Shown here one piece after another: positions 8,819 to 16,623 of a DNA stretch of 57,031 bases. This stretch comes from Candidatus Aphodovivens avistercoris (GTDB lineage Bacteria > Actinomycetota > Coriobacteriia > Coriobacteriales > Eggerthellaceae), in assembly GCA_018710945.1 (NCBI GenBank), contig DVIW01000002.1, forward strand, positions 1-57,031, in the 5' to 3' direction. Both the position numbers and the translations under genes were made by a program. The notes under the pieces are model-generated. The model saw nothing but the letters and a program-made list of their open reading frames with translations. It was not told the origin of the DNA and did not search any database. Within the stretch, counting starts at the first letter, position 1; each line of letters starts with the position of its first letter.

Positions 8819-10834
8819 ATGGGGAAGAAGGAGCCGTCGGCTCGTGCATTGGCTCAAGCCGAGCGCGACCGCGCGATGGACGAGAAACTTCGACGCGATT
8901 ACTACGATCCCGAAGCTCGCAAGCGTCGTCGCAAGAACGTCCGCATCGGGTTCTGCATCACGCTTGCCATCATGCTCATCTGCTCGGTGATCAACTGGGG
9001 CGTCGTGTCGGGTTGGGGCAATGTGCAGATAGAGCGCATCAACCTATCGGGCAACGACGGCGCGAAATTCAGCGGGCTCGTGTACCGTCCGGCGAACGCG
9101 ACAGACAGCACGCCGGCACCTGCCATCATCATGCTGCATGGCAATTCGGGCAATGCCCGCAACCAAGAATCGTGGGCGGTTGAGTTCTCTCGTCGCGGCT
9201 TCGTCGTGGTGGTCCCCGACTTGTATGGCGCCGGCGATTCGCTGGGCTATTTCAACGGCGGACCCGGCCAGCGGGCGGACACGGGAGCGCGTTCGGTGCG
9301 CGGCATCACCGAGGAGTCGAATCTGTTCTTCGACTATATGACGTCGCTTTCCTATGTCGATGCCGACAACGTGTTGGTATCGGGGCACTCCATGGGTGGC
9401 GGTGCGGCGCTGATCATAGGCGCGCAGAATGATGTCAAGGGCATTCTGTCGGCATCCGGTTCGCCGCGCAAGCTGGTTATCGACGCTCATCCGGAACTAT
9501 GGGACCTGGTCGTAAACTATAAGGGCAACGTTGCGTTCGTGTACGGCACCAACGACATGGGCAACACTCCCGAGACGGTTCCCGAAAAAGAAGGCGTGCT
9601 GGAGGTGTTCCAAGCGCATACCGGCGATGCGGACATGACCGAAATCGAAACCGGAAAAGTGTACGGATCGTTTGCCAACGGCGATGGCATCGTGCTCACA
9701 TACGACCAACGCATCCATGAAGGCGCGTTCGTTGACCAGGGCTGCATCGAGCATCTGGTGGAATACGGTCAGGATATGATCGGTGACGCGGTGCCGAACT
9801 ATATCGATCCCGCCGATCAGGTGTGGATGGTTAAAGATTACACAGGGCTTGCGGGCATATTTGCTTTCGCTGCGTTCCTTATGGCGACGGCGCTGCTGCT
9901 CATCGAGGAGGTTCCAGTGTTCGCCAAGGTGCGTCGGCCCATTGCGAGAAACGTTGGCTTCCGCGGAACGGGTCTGGTTATCGCCACGCTCATCGGCATT
10001 TTGGCACCGTACTTGGTCATCAAGACCGATGCGTTCGGCATCGTGGGCGGCAACAATTACGAGAACCTGTGGAGCCTCGGGTTCGACATGGGCTACTCGA
10101 ACATGGGCTTCGGCGTGATAATCGGCTTGACTATCGTGTGCATCATCGGTTCGAGTGCCTACATTCTCACCGAGCGCAAGAAGAAGGGCTTGAAACCGGC
10201 AGATTTCGGCGTTACTCCCGAGGGCTACGATAGCTCCGCCCCTGCCAGCAAGAAAGCGCGTGCGATTGCGAGCATGATCCTGCGCACACTGGGGGTTGCC
10301 GCCATCACCATCGCCATCGGCTGGTCGTATCTCCAGTTGCAGACTGTCGTTCTTGGAACCGATTTCTACTCGTTCTTCTTCGGCGTGAAGGATATGCCCA
10401 TCGAGAAGATCCCGTATTTCCTGAATTACTTGGCGGTCTTCATCGTGTGCTTCCTTATCCTCTCGATAGACATGAACGTTATCCGTCGCCTCCCCTCCAC
10501 GGGCAATGAGACGAAGGACCTCGTTATCGCCATCGTCGTGAACGTGGTCGTGGCGGCAACCATGGTCATCATCATCGTGGCGGTGAAGTGGTATCTGCAA
10601 ACCATCAGCAGCCCTGCGGACACCAACCTCATCTGGGCGATGGGATTGGACACGCAGCGCATCTGGGGCATGCCGGTGGGTATGACCGTGGCGGCAGCGG
10701 GTTCCACGTTCATCTACAAGAAGACGGGCAACCTGTGGCTGTGCGCGCTGCTCGTCGGCACGGTGGCGTGCCTGATGGGCGTGCTGTACGGCGGCGCCCG
10801 TTTCCACTACCTGGGCTATACTTATCCGCTGTAG
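8819..10834 (+). CDS. Membrane-anchored alpha/beta-hydrolase with eight C-terminal membrane helices (copy 2)
   Basis: A 671-residue close paralog of the product of 3289-5295; most helices and loops align without gaps. N-terminal basic stretch RKRRRKNVR, one membrane helix (about 43-64), a hydrolase domain with HGNSGNA, GHSMGGG (Ser191), likely Asp246 in GTNDMGN and His300 in QRIHEGAF, then eight membrane helices with positively charged inside loops. The hydrolase is predicted extracytoplasmic. It starts at ATG 8819, six bases after AGGAGG. It follows LuxR copy 2 after 193 bases. The two copies differ most in the lid-like stretch after the nucleophile elbow, so substrates may differ. Function unknown. 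Confidence 0.85.
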   Translation: MGKKEPSARALAQAERDRAMDEKLRRDYYDPEARKRRRKNVRIGFCITLAIMLICSVINWGVVSGWGNVQIERINLSGNDGAKFSGLVYRPANATDSTPAPAIIMLHGNSGNARNQESWAVEFSRRGFVVVVPDLYGAGDSLGYFNGGPGQRADTGARSVRGITEESNLFFDYMTSLSYVDADNVLVSGHSMGGGAALIIGAQNDVKGILSASGSPRKLVIDAHPELWDLVVNYKGNVAFVYGTNDMGNTPETVPEKEGVLEVFQAHTGDADMTEIETGKVYGSFANGDGIVLTYDQRIHEGAFVDQGCIEHLVEYGQDMIGDAVPNYIDPADQVWMVKDYTGLAGIFAFAAFLMATALLLIEEVPVFAKVRRPIARNVGFRGTGLVIATLIGILAPYLVIKTDAFGIVGGNNYENLWSLGFDMGYSNMGFGVIIGLTIVCIIGSSAYILTERKKKGLKPADFGVTPEGYDSSAPASKKARAIASMILRTLGVAAITIAIGWSYLQLQTVVLGTDFYSFFFGVKDMPIEKIPYFLNYLAVFIVCFLILSIDMNVIRRLPSTGNETKDLVIAIVVNVVVAATMVIIIVAVKWYLQTISSPADTNLIWAMGLDTQRIWGMPVGMTVAAAGSTFIYKKTGNLWLCALLVGTVACLMGVLYGGARFHYLGYTYPL

Positions 10835-10848
10835 CCTGAATCGATGGT

Positions 10849-10880
10849 AGAGCTGGCGAAAGCGCATTGCCGCCAGCTCT
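10849..10880 (+). terminator. Hairpin after hydrolase 2
   Basis: A perfect 10-bp stem (AGAGCTGGCG with CGCCAGCTCT), 12-base loop, directly after the stop codon. No long T-run. Confidence 0.6.
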
Positions 10881-10896
10881 GCTGAAGCTTGCTCCT

Positions 10897-10935
10897 TCCG
10901 GACGCCTGCCGGCTTTATACTGGCGGGCGTCCGGA
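10897..10935. terminator. Second hairpin between convergent genes
   Basis: A 14-bp stem (TCCGGACGCCTGCC with GGCGGGCGTCCGGA, one G-T pair) and an 11-base loop. Likely terminator for the minus-strand operon ending at 10969 and a back-up for hydrolase 2. Confidence 0.6.
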
Positions 10936-10968
10936 GGTGAATCGGTGGGTGCCTCCGCGCCCGAACTC

Positions 10969-11619
10969 CTAGCGGTACGCCTCCGGCTCCAGGAGGTCCT
11001 CCGCGTCGCAGCCGAGCGCACGGGCGAGGCGCATCACGGTGGAGGCGGACGCTTTCGCCAGGTCGTTGCGACGCTGCTCGTACAGCTGCACCATGCGCGT
11101 GGACGCTCCCGCTGCGTCGGCAAGCTCGGCTTGGGTGAAGCCGCGGCGTTTCCGCATCATGGCGAGGGGCGTCGGAGCGTCGGGTTTCCGCTTCAGGATT
11201 TCGTCGGCGAACGCGACGAAGCTGCTCACGTCTGCCTCGTGGTAGCGGTAGCTTGCCATCACGCGCGAAGGGGCAAGGCCGCCGCGCAGCATGTCTTCGA
11301 AACGAAGAGCCCGGTACCACTGGTAGTACGCTATGATCCAGCCCGCCCAGTATTCGGGGCCCCTGTCCAGGGGCTGGGTCGCTTCGGGATGGCTGCGTTT
11401 TCCGAGGATGCGGTAGCGGACCTCCCTTGCCAGCTCTATGCCGGACATGCCCGCTACGAAGCGGGGGTTTCCCTTTTCGAAGCCCGTTGCGACGCCGGAG
11501 ACGATGAACCATTCGAAGAACTTGTCGGCATCGTGCCCGCAATCGGCCACGGCGTAGTTGAGCATCTCCCCCAAGGCGTCCATGGCGTCATGCAGATACG
11601 ATTCGTCGTAGGCGCGCAT
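10969..11619 (-). CDS. XRE-family protein, probable antitoxin partner of the DUF3990 protein
   Basis: A 216-residue protein. The C-terminal third is an XRE/Cro helix-turn-helix (about 150-210: MRKRRGFTQAELADAAGAST then RMVQLYEQRRNDLAKASAST). The N-terminal 145 residues are aromatic-rich and helical (DKFFEWFIVSGVA, WAGWIIAYYQWYRALRFEDM) and match no family I recognise; they probably bind the partner. It is the second gene of the operon and overlaps the first by 32 bases. GGAGGG lies six bases before the ATG. Predicted to neutralise the upstream product and bind the twin operators at 12305-12350. Toxin-first order is the reverse of most pairs. Confidence 0.72.
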   Translation of the reverse strand: MRAYDESYLHDAMDALGEMLNYAVADCGHDADKFFEWFIVSGVATGFEKGNPRFVAGMSGIELAREVRYRILGKRSHPEATQPLDRGPEYWAGWIIAYYQWYRALRFEDMLRGGLAPSRVMASYRYHEADVSSFVAFADEILKRKPDAPTPLAMMRKRRGFTQAELADAAGASTRMVQLYEQRRNDLAKASASTVMRLARALGCDAEDLLEPEAYR

Positions 11620-12289
11620 CGTCCGCCCTCCAATCTTGAAGCATTATGTCGCGAATCGTCACTTCGTTCTGCAGGTCCCCCAGCCGAAGCTCTTCTCGGT
11701 AGATTGATCGCGTCTGGTGGTCGCGCGCCGCCTTTTTCGGGTAGTACACGAAGCTTTCCGCAAGGTGCGCTGTTCGGAACGAGAGGCGCTCGAAGGCGTC
11801 GCGCGAACGAATGACGACCTGCTCTCCCAAGTCTCCCAGGGCCATCGCTTTTTCCAGCCTGCTCAGGGACAGGGCGTTGTTGAGGAAGGCGCTGGCGAAC
11901 GAGAAATAGGAGTCATCGGCTCGGTACCCGCGGATCACGTCATACGCGCGGTAGTTCACGGAGAACCGTTCCAAAAGGAATGCTCGTGCAAGTGGGGCGA
12001 TGTCTCCGGAAACGCGGAACGTTCTGCTCTCCAGCAAGATGGCGAGCCAATGGAGGATGGTGTAGTCGCCGCCGTTGAGGTTGAGGACGGAAAGCCCCTC
12101 GACGTCGAAGCCGTATTCGTTCGCAAACCCGTCGCGCCCTTCCGACGCCCCCCATTCCTTGGCGAGTTCGATGCTTTCGGTGCAGTAGAAGCCAAGGCCG
12201 TAGTCGTTTTTGGGGTTGCCGACGCCGAACTCCGGGCGCTCGATGACGTGTTGCGATCCATGGTAGATCGTCAAAGGCGATGCGGCCAT
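11588..12289 (-). CDS. DUF3990 protein, ADP-ribosyltransferase-like, probable toxin
   Basis: A 233-residue protein. The N-terminus carries YHGSQHVIERPEF followed by NDYGLGFYCTESIELAKEWG, the signature of DUF3990, a family with the ADP-ribosyltransferase fold. In that fold the first His/Tyr and the GFYxT segment line the NAD+ pocket; a catalytic acidic residue is likely in the second half but I cannot assign it. The start is ATG at 12289, four bases after GGGAGG. Operonic with an XRE protein, as expected of a toxin-antitoxin pair. Target unknown; a regulatory role for the enzyme is also possible. Confidence 0.75.
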   Translation of the reverse strand: MAASPLTIYHGSQHVIERPEFGVGNPKNDYGLGFYCTESIELAKEWGASEGRDGFANEYGFDVEGLSVLNLNGGDYTILHWLAILLESRTFRVSGDIAPLARAFLLERFSVNYRAYDVIRGYRADDSYFSFASAFLNNALSLSRLEKAMALGDLGEQVVIRSRDAFERLSFRTAHLAESFVYYPKKAARDHQTRSIYREELRLGDLQNEVTIRDIMLQDWRADDARLRRIVSA

Positions 12290-12304
12290 AGCGCCTCCCT
12301 TCAA

Positions 12305-12350
12305 CTATCGTTGTAGCGATAGTATACATTCACTATTGATACAACGATAG
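12305..12350. promoter_or_regulatory. Twin operators of the DUF3990/XRE operon
   Basis: Two 18-bp dyads of 6-6-6 layout: CTATCG-N6-CGATAG (12305-12322) and CTATTG-N6-CGATAG (12333-12350). Their centres are 28 bp apart. The outer arms also form an 11-bp inverted repeat (CTATCGTTGTA with TACAACGATAG). A minus-strand -10 candidate TATACT (complement of 12321-12326) lies between them. This is the usual layout for an XRE repressor controlling its own promoter. Confidence 0.75.
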
Positions 12351-12571
12351 GGGGCAGACGGGTGCTCTCCATGCCGAAGGGCTCATTTCGCCGAAAGGGA
12401 GTCTTTCCTGCGCGGCTGGAAACACCGCTTCACTTCTCTTCCGGCCAGCCCCTGGGATGCGGCGAGAATGCGAATTCGATTGGCGGGGTCGCTTTCAACC
12501 TGAAGTTCGAAGCCGTCAACAGCCAGCGGACAACCGGGGTGCGCCACGGCCGCGACCCGTCCAATGTGTAG

Positions 12572-12577
12572 TAGACT
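12572..12577 (+). promoter_or_regulatory. -10 box of a probable leaderless transcript
   Basis: TAGACT is followed six bases later by the ATG of the 45-residue membrane protein, and no ribosome-binding site is present. The transcript would begin at or next to the start codon. Confidence 0.5.
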
Positions 12578-12583
12578 AGCGCC

Positions 12584-12721
12584 ATGCGCAAAAAGAGGGT
12601 TGACATACGCAAGCCGCCGGAGACGCCGTTCATCGGCTACACCATCGTGCTGCTGTTCTTCGGCTGCTTCCTCATCTTCTTGTGGGCGCTGGTCATCGCC
12701 GTGCGGGCGCTGGTCGGGTAG
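12584..12721 (+). CDS. Small membrane protein upstream of the K+ transporter gene
   Basis: A 45-residue protein: a basic N-terminus (MRKKRVDIRKPPETPFIGY), one membrane helix of about 24 residues (IVLLFFGCFLIFLWALVIAV) and a short RALVG tail. The positive-inside rule places the N-terminus in the cytoplasm. It is too short to be noticed by length-filtered gene callers, but codon choice is high-GC at third positions as in neighbouring genes. The stop is 51 bases before the TrkH-type gene on the same strand, so a partner or regulator of that transporter is a reasonable guess. No family recognised. Confidence 0.65.
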   Translation: MRKKRVDIRKPPETPFIGYTIVLLFFGCFLIFLWALVIAVRALVG

Positions 12722-12772
12722 GGGCGGCGCCGTGAACGTTCCCGCGAAAACGGCATAAGGCGGCAGCGCATC

Positions 12773-14314
12773 ATGTGGCAGCGATTCACCCTCAGCGACC
12801 TGCGCACCATCGGTCATTACCTGGGCGTCCTCATCCTGTTCATGGCGGTGGCCCTGGCGGTCCCCTTCGCCGTGGCCTGCGTGTTCCAGGAGTGGAAGCC
12901 CGCGGCGAACTACCTGCTGGCCGTGGGCATCTCGCTGGTGCTGGGCTCGGCGCTGCGCCTTCTGCGCATCGCGCCTGCCCGCCTCACGCGCCGCCAGGCC
13001 CTCGCGGTCACCGGCTTGGCGTGGATCGTCCTGGCGTTCATCGCCGCCATCCCGCTTTTTATGTCGGGCCACTACAACCGCTTCATGGACGCCCTGTTCG
13101 AGGGCGTGTCGGGCCTCACCACCACGGGCGCCTCGCTGACCATCGACTTGGACCACCTCTCCAACGCCGACAACACCTGGCGCTTCATGATGCACCTTCT
13201 GGGCGGCTTGGGCTTGATCGTGGTGGCGCTCTCGCTGGGCCTGTTCGGGAAGCGCTCGGGCGCCAGCCTGTACAACTCCGAGGGCCGCAGCGACCACCTG
13301 GTGCCCAACGTGGTGCAAACGGCCCAGTTCATCGCGAAGTTCGCCCTGTTCTTCATCATCATCGCCACGGCCATCCTCACCGTGGTTCTGTCACTGGCGG
13401 GCATCGAGCCGGTGCGCGCGTTCCTGCATTCCTGCTGGCTGTCCGTTTCCGCGTTCATGACCAGCGGCTTCACGCCCATGAGCCAAAGCGTGATGTACTA
13501 CCACTCCTTCCCCTTGGAAGTGGTGCTGATGCTGCTCATGCTGGCGGGCTCGGTCAGCTTCACCCTGCATGCCGAGCTGCGACGCGGGCGCGTGATGGCG
13601 TTCTTTCGCGACCTGGAGGTGCGCACGATGCTGGTGTGGCTGGCGGTGGTCACCTGCGTGCTGGCGGCGTCGCTGTCGGTCAGCCTCTCGTTCAACGACC
13701 TGCCCTCCATGCTGCGCCGCGGCGTGTTCATGATCCTGTCGTCGTTCTCCACCACCGGTTTCCAGAACATCACGTCGAACCAGATGGTGGGCGTGTTCTC
13801 GTCGGGCGCGTTCATCATGCTGGCGGTGTGCATGGCTGTGGGCGGCAGCGCCGGGTCCACCGCCGGCGGCCTGAAGCTTCTGCGCATGGGCATCATGGCG
13901 AAGTCGATCGTCTCCACGGTGAAGGAGGCGCTCGCGCCCGACTCGGCGCGCGTGGTGGTGACGTACTACCGTCTGGGCCGCCGCCGCGTGTCGCCCGACA
14001 TTGTGAAAGAGGCCATGACGGTGTTCGTGCTGTACGTGTCCACCTACACCATCGGCGCGCTGGTGGGCATCGCACACGGCTACGACGCCATCCAGGCCAT
14101 CTTCGAGTCGGTGTCGATGGCCAGCAACGGCGGTTTGACCTCGGGTATCGTTGCGCCCGACATGCCGCTTTCGCTGGAGGTGTTCTACATTTTCGAGATG
14201 TGGGCGGGCCGTCTGGAGTTCGTCACGCTCATCGCCATCGTGGTCGAGCTGGTGGTGTCGGTGGTGCCCGACTCGCTGCGCCATCGCGCCGCCGCACGAG
14301 GAGGTGACCGATGA
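12773..14314 (+). CDS. trkH: TrkH/KtrB-type potassium transporter membrane subunit
   Basis: A 513-residue polytopic protein of the Trk/Ktr/HKT superfamily, which conducts K+ into the cell together with a cytoplasmic TrkA/KtrA nucleotide-binding ring. The four pore-loop repeats are recognisable by a filter-type glycine after TTGAS, TSGFT, TTGFQ and SNGGL, and GGLGLIVVALSLG follows the first repeat. About ten to twelve membrane helices. No TrkA gene is in the window, so the regulatory subunit must be elsewhere. The ribosome-binding site is weak (AAGGCGG). The stop overlaps the next start (ATGA), so the two are translationally coupled. Confidence 0.92.
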   Translation: MWQRFTLSDLRTIGHYLGVLILFMAVALAVPFAVACVFQEWKPAANYLLAVGISLVLGSALRLLRIAPARLTRRQALAVTGLAWIVLAFIAAIPLFMSGHYNRFMDALFEGVSGLTTTGASLTIDLDHLSNADNTWRFMMHLLGGLGLIVVALSLGLFGKRSGASLYNSEGRSDHLVPNVVQTAQFIAKFALFFIIIATAILTVVLSLAGIEPVRAFLHSCWLSVSAFMTSGFTPMSQSVMYYHSFPLEVVLMLLMLAGSVSFTLHAELRRGRVMAFFRDLEVRTMLVWLAVVTCVLAASLSVSLSFNDLPSMLRRGVFMILSSFSTTGFQNITSNQMVGVFSSGAFIMLAVCMAVGGSAGSTAGGLKLLRMGIMAKSIVSTVKEALAPDSARVVVTYYRLGRRRVSPDIVKEAMTVFVLYVSTYTIGALVGIAHGYDAIQAIFESVSMASNGGLTSGIVAPDMPLSLEVFYIFEMWAGRLEFVTLIAIVVELVVSVVPDSLRHRAAARGGDR

Positions 14315-14931
14315 TGCGGAAGGATTCGGCCCGGTTTCTGACGCCGCCGCAGTTTGCGGCCGCTGCCGCTGGCGCTTTGGCGGCGGCGCTTGCCGCCCTC
14401 GTTCTGGTTGCGGTTTTGGCGATGCCGGCGTTCGCGGCGGACGAGAACGTGGTGAACCCGCAACAGCGTCCGGACAGCTCGTTCATCTACGACACGCCGC
14501 TGTCGGCTCTGGGCAGCGCCGACACCTACTACGACGGCCAGACCGTGCAGGTGGTGGGCGAGGCCATCGGCGACGCGGTGAACGCGGAGGCGGACGGCTC
14601 GCAGAAGTGGATCACGCTTTCGGCCGAAGAGCAGGGCGTCACGTCGTCCGTGTCGGTGTACATGACCGACGACCAGGCCTCGCGCATCGACACCTTCGGC
14701 CGCTACGGCGCCACGGGCACCTCGCTGCAGGTGCGCGGCGTGTTCCACCTGGTGTGCCCCGACCACGAGGGCATCACCGACATCCATGCCGAGGTGGTGT
14801 CGGTGGTCGACCAGGGCAGCACGCACGCCGACGGCTTCGACCCGAAGGCGTTCATCCCCGGCGCCATCGTGGTGCTGGTGGGCTTGGCGATGATGGGCGT
14901 GTTCTACTACCTGCGGGAGCGCCAGCGATGA
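14311..14931 (+). CDS. Exported OB-like protein with C-terminal membrane anchor
   Basis: A 206-residue protein. An N-terminal signal-type hydrophobic stretch (about 15-42, ending MPAFAADE) is followed by a soluble domain of about 130 residues and a C-terminal membrane helix (PGAIVVLVGLAMMGVFYYL) with basic end. The soluble part has the alternating strands of an OB-like beta barrel (TVQVVGEAIGDAV, KWITLSA, SVSVYMTDDQ, SLQVRGVFHLVC), similar in style to ligand-binding OB domains of exported proteins; this fold call is inference. Overlaps both neighbours by ATGA, so it is made with the K+ transporter and RsgA. No known function. Confidence 0.7.
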   Translation: MMRKDSARFLTPPQFAAAAAGALAAALAALVLVAVLAMPAFAADENVVNPQQRPDSSFIYDTPLSALGSADTYYDGQTVQVVGEAIGDAVNAEADGSQKWITLSAEEQGVTSSVSVYMTDDQASRIDTFGRYGATGTSLQVRGVFHLVCPDHEGITDIHAEVVSVVDQGSTHADGFDPKAFIPGAIVVLVGLAMMGVFYYLRERQR

Positions 14932-16184
14932 GGGCGGCGGATGCGCGGGAAGCGTTGCGCACGGAGGATGCTGCGGAAGCAAAGGGCGCTGAGCGCGGCG
15001 TTGCGGGTGTGGGCGTGGAAGCGGATGCCGTTGCGGAAGCGGATGGCGCGTCGGCTGCTGCGTGCGGCGTCGCGCAGACGGACGCGGACGGCCTCGTGCG
15101 CGGGCAGGTGGTCAAGCTGGACCGCGGCTATCCGCTGGTGCGCTGCGACGCGGGCGCGCTGATCCGCTGCGAGCACGCCACCGCGCTGGTGAAAGGCGCG
15201 CGCACCCGCGCCGTCATTGGGGATTTCGTTGACGTGCAGGTTCCCACAGGCCACGACAAGGGCATCATCGCGGCCATCGAGCCGCGCACGCGCGAGTTCG
15301 TGCGGAAAGATCCCACCGAGCGCGCACTGCCCCAGGTGCTGGCCGCGAACTTCGACCGCGTGCTTCTGGCCCAGCCGCTGGCCGACGTGAACCTGAAGCG
15401 CCTCGAGCGCGAGCTGGTGCTGGCCCACGAGACGGGCGCCGAGGTGACCGTGGTGCTGACCAAGGCCGACCTGGCCGAGGACGAGCGCCAGGTGGAGGAA
15501 GTGCGCCGCCGCGTGACGGCCATCGCTGGCGACGTGCAGACGCTCGTGGTGTCGTCGGAGAATCCGGCCAGCGTGGAGGCCGTGCGCGCGCTCATCCCCG
15601 CGGGAACCACCGCCATCCTGGTGGGCAAAAGCGGCGTGGGGAAGTCGAGCCTGGTGAACGTGCTGGCGGGCGAAGAGCTGCTGGAGACGGGCGACGTGCG
15701 CGAGGGCGACGGCAAGGGGCGTCACACCACGGTGAGCCGCGAGATGGTGGACGTGCCCGGCGGCGGCCGCATCGTCGACATGCCGGGCGTGCGCGGCCTG
15801 GGGCTGTGGGATGCCGAAGCGGGCCTGGAAGCGGCCTTCCCCGATGTGGAGGAAGCCGCGCAGCGTTGCCGGTTCCGCGACTGCCGCCACGGCGACGAGC
15901 CAGGTTGCGCGGTGCGCGCCGCCGTGGAGCGCGGCGAGATAGCCCCTGAGCGGTTCGCGTCCTACCAGGAGCTGAAGCGCGAATTCGAAGAAGTGGGCCG
16001 CCGCCGCGAGGAAGCGCGCCGTGCCCGCGGCGAGAAAGCGTCCACCCGCCGCGCCGAGCGCGCTGCCGGCGCAGGGGCCGGGGTGGGCAAAGGCCGGGGA
16101 AAGGGTTCCCGCAGTGCTCGCGGCGCGGGAGTGGATGGCCGGGGAGGCTCCGCGCCGCATCGCAAAAAGGGCCGCCGCGGTTGA
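14928..16184 (+). CDS. rsgA: Ribosome small-subunit-dependent GTPase A
   Basis: A 418-residue circularly permuted GTPase that assists late maturation of the 30S subunit. In order: an Ala-rich N-terminal tail (about 1-50), an OB domain, then G4 (VVLTKADL), G1 (GKSGVGKSSLVN), the switch region with HTTVSREM, G3 (DMPGVRGLGLW), and a C-terminal zinc-binding segment (CRFRDCRHGDEPGCAV). The last 70 residues are a basic R/A/G-rich tail, suited to binding RNA. The usual length is about 300-350, so both tails are additions. The start overlaps the stop of the OB-like gene (ATGA). Function call secure. Confidence 0.95.
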   Translation: MRAADAREALRTEDAAEAKGAERGVAGVGVEADAVAEADGASAAACGVAQTDADGLVRGQVVKLDRGYPLVRCDAGALIRCEHATALVKGARTRAVIGDFVDVQVPTGHDKGIIAAIEPRTREFVRKDPTERALPQVLAANFDRVLLAQPLADVNLKRLERELVLAHETGAEVTVVLTKADLAEDERQVEEVRRRVTAIAGDVQTLVVSSENPASVEAVRALIPAGTTAILVGKSGVGKSSLVNVLAGEELLETGDVREGDGKGRHTTVSREMVDVPGGGRIVDMPGVRGLGLWDAEAGLEAAFPDVEEAAQRCRFRDCRHGDEPGCAVRAAVERGEIAPERFASYQELKREFEEVGRRREEARRARGEKASTRRAERAAGAGAGVGKGRGKGSRSARGAGVDGRGGSAPHRKKGRRG

Positions 16185-16264
16185 CGACCCCTCTTTCCGG
16201 CTGCTTCTTTGGGTGACGGGCAAGAGGGGGAGGAAGAAAACGTCCGGTCGATTCGCGTGCGTTT

Positions 16265-16273
16265 TGCTATACT
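16265..16273 (+). promoter_or_regulatory. Extended -10 promoter for queT
   Basis: TGCTATACT matches an extended -10 element (TGN then TATACT). No clear -35. The resulting leader would be about 345 bases. Confidence 0.55.
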
Positions 16274-16439
16274 GCCATCCGGCGTTTGGCGAGCGCGTCC
16301 GCTTTCCGTTTTGGAGAGCGGTCGGATATCTGCCGAAAGCCCCGCGTTTGCATCGTTGGGCCCTGCACTCGCGGCTCTATCCGTTGCCCATAGCCCGCGG
16401 CGTCAGCCGTGCGGAAAAGAAGGAAGGGAACGATCCGGC

Positions 16440-16476
16440 GCACCCTGCGCCCTGCGCCGTGCACCCTGCGCCCTGC
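16440..16476. repeat. 16-bp direct repeat in the queT leader
   Basis: GCACCCTGCGCCCTGC occurs twice, separated by GCCGT, inside a wider CCCTGC-rich stretch. It may be polymerase slippage or a structured leader element. Confidence 0.7.
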
Positions 16477-16623
16477 ATCCCACGGCGTGCGCCGTGCGGC
16501 GCGCGGGCTGCACGGCGGCGTTCGCCGCCGCGGCGACGCTGCGGAATGCGAGCCCCGGGTCTTGCCGAGCCATTCGCTTCCTCATCCTTTCCGCCGCTTT
16601 CGCCGTGTGGAGAGGAGGAGACC

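Larger units (their letters stand above)
16185..16623 (+). other. 439-base gap with queT promoter and leader
   Basis: No gene seen. It holds an extended -10 box at 16265-16273 and a long, repetitive, C-rich leader to queT. No preQ1 riboswitch could be recognised despite the queuosine-related gene downstream. Confidence 0.6.

Noticed and set aside
12362..12571. 69-codon plus-strand frame between the DUF3990 operon and the small membrane protein
   Set aside because: No ribosome-binding site, no recognisable feature, and it would overlap the promoter of the 45-residue protein.
16274..16623. preQ1 riboswitch before queT
   Set aside because: No A-rich tail and pseudoknot pattern of the known preQ1 classes could be seen; the leader is too C-rich.
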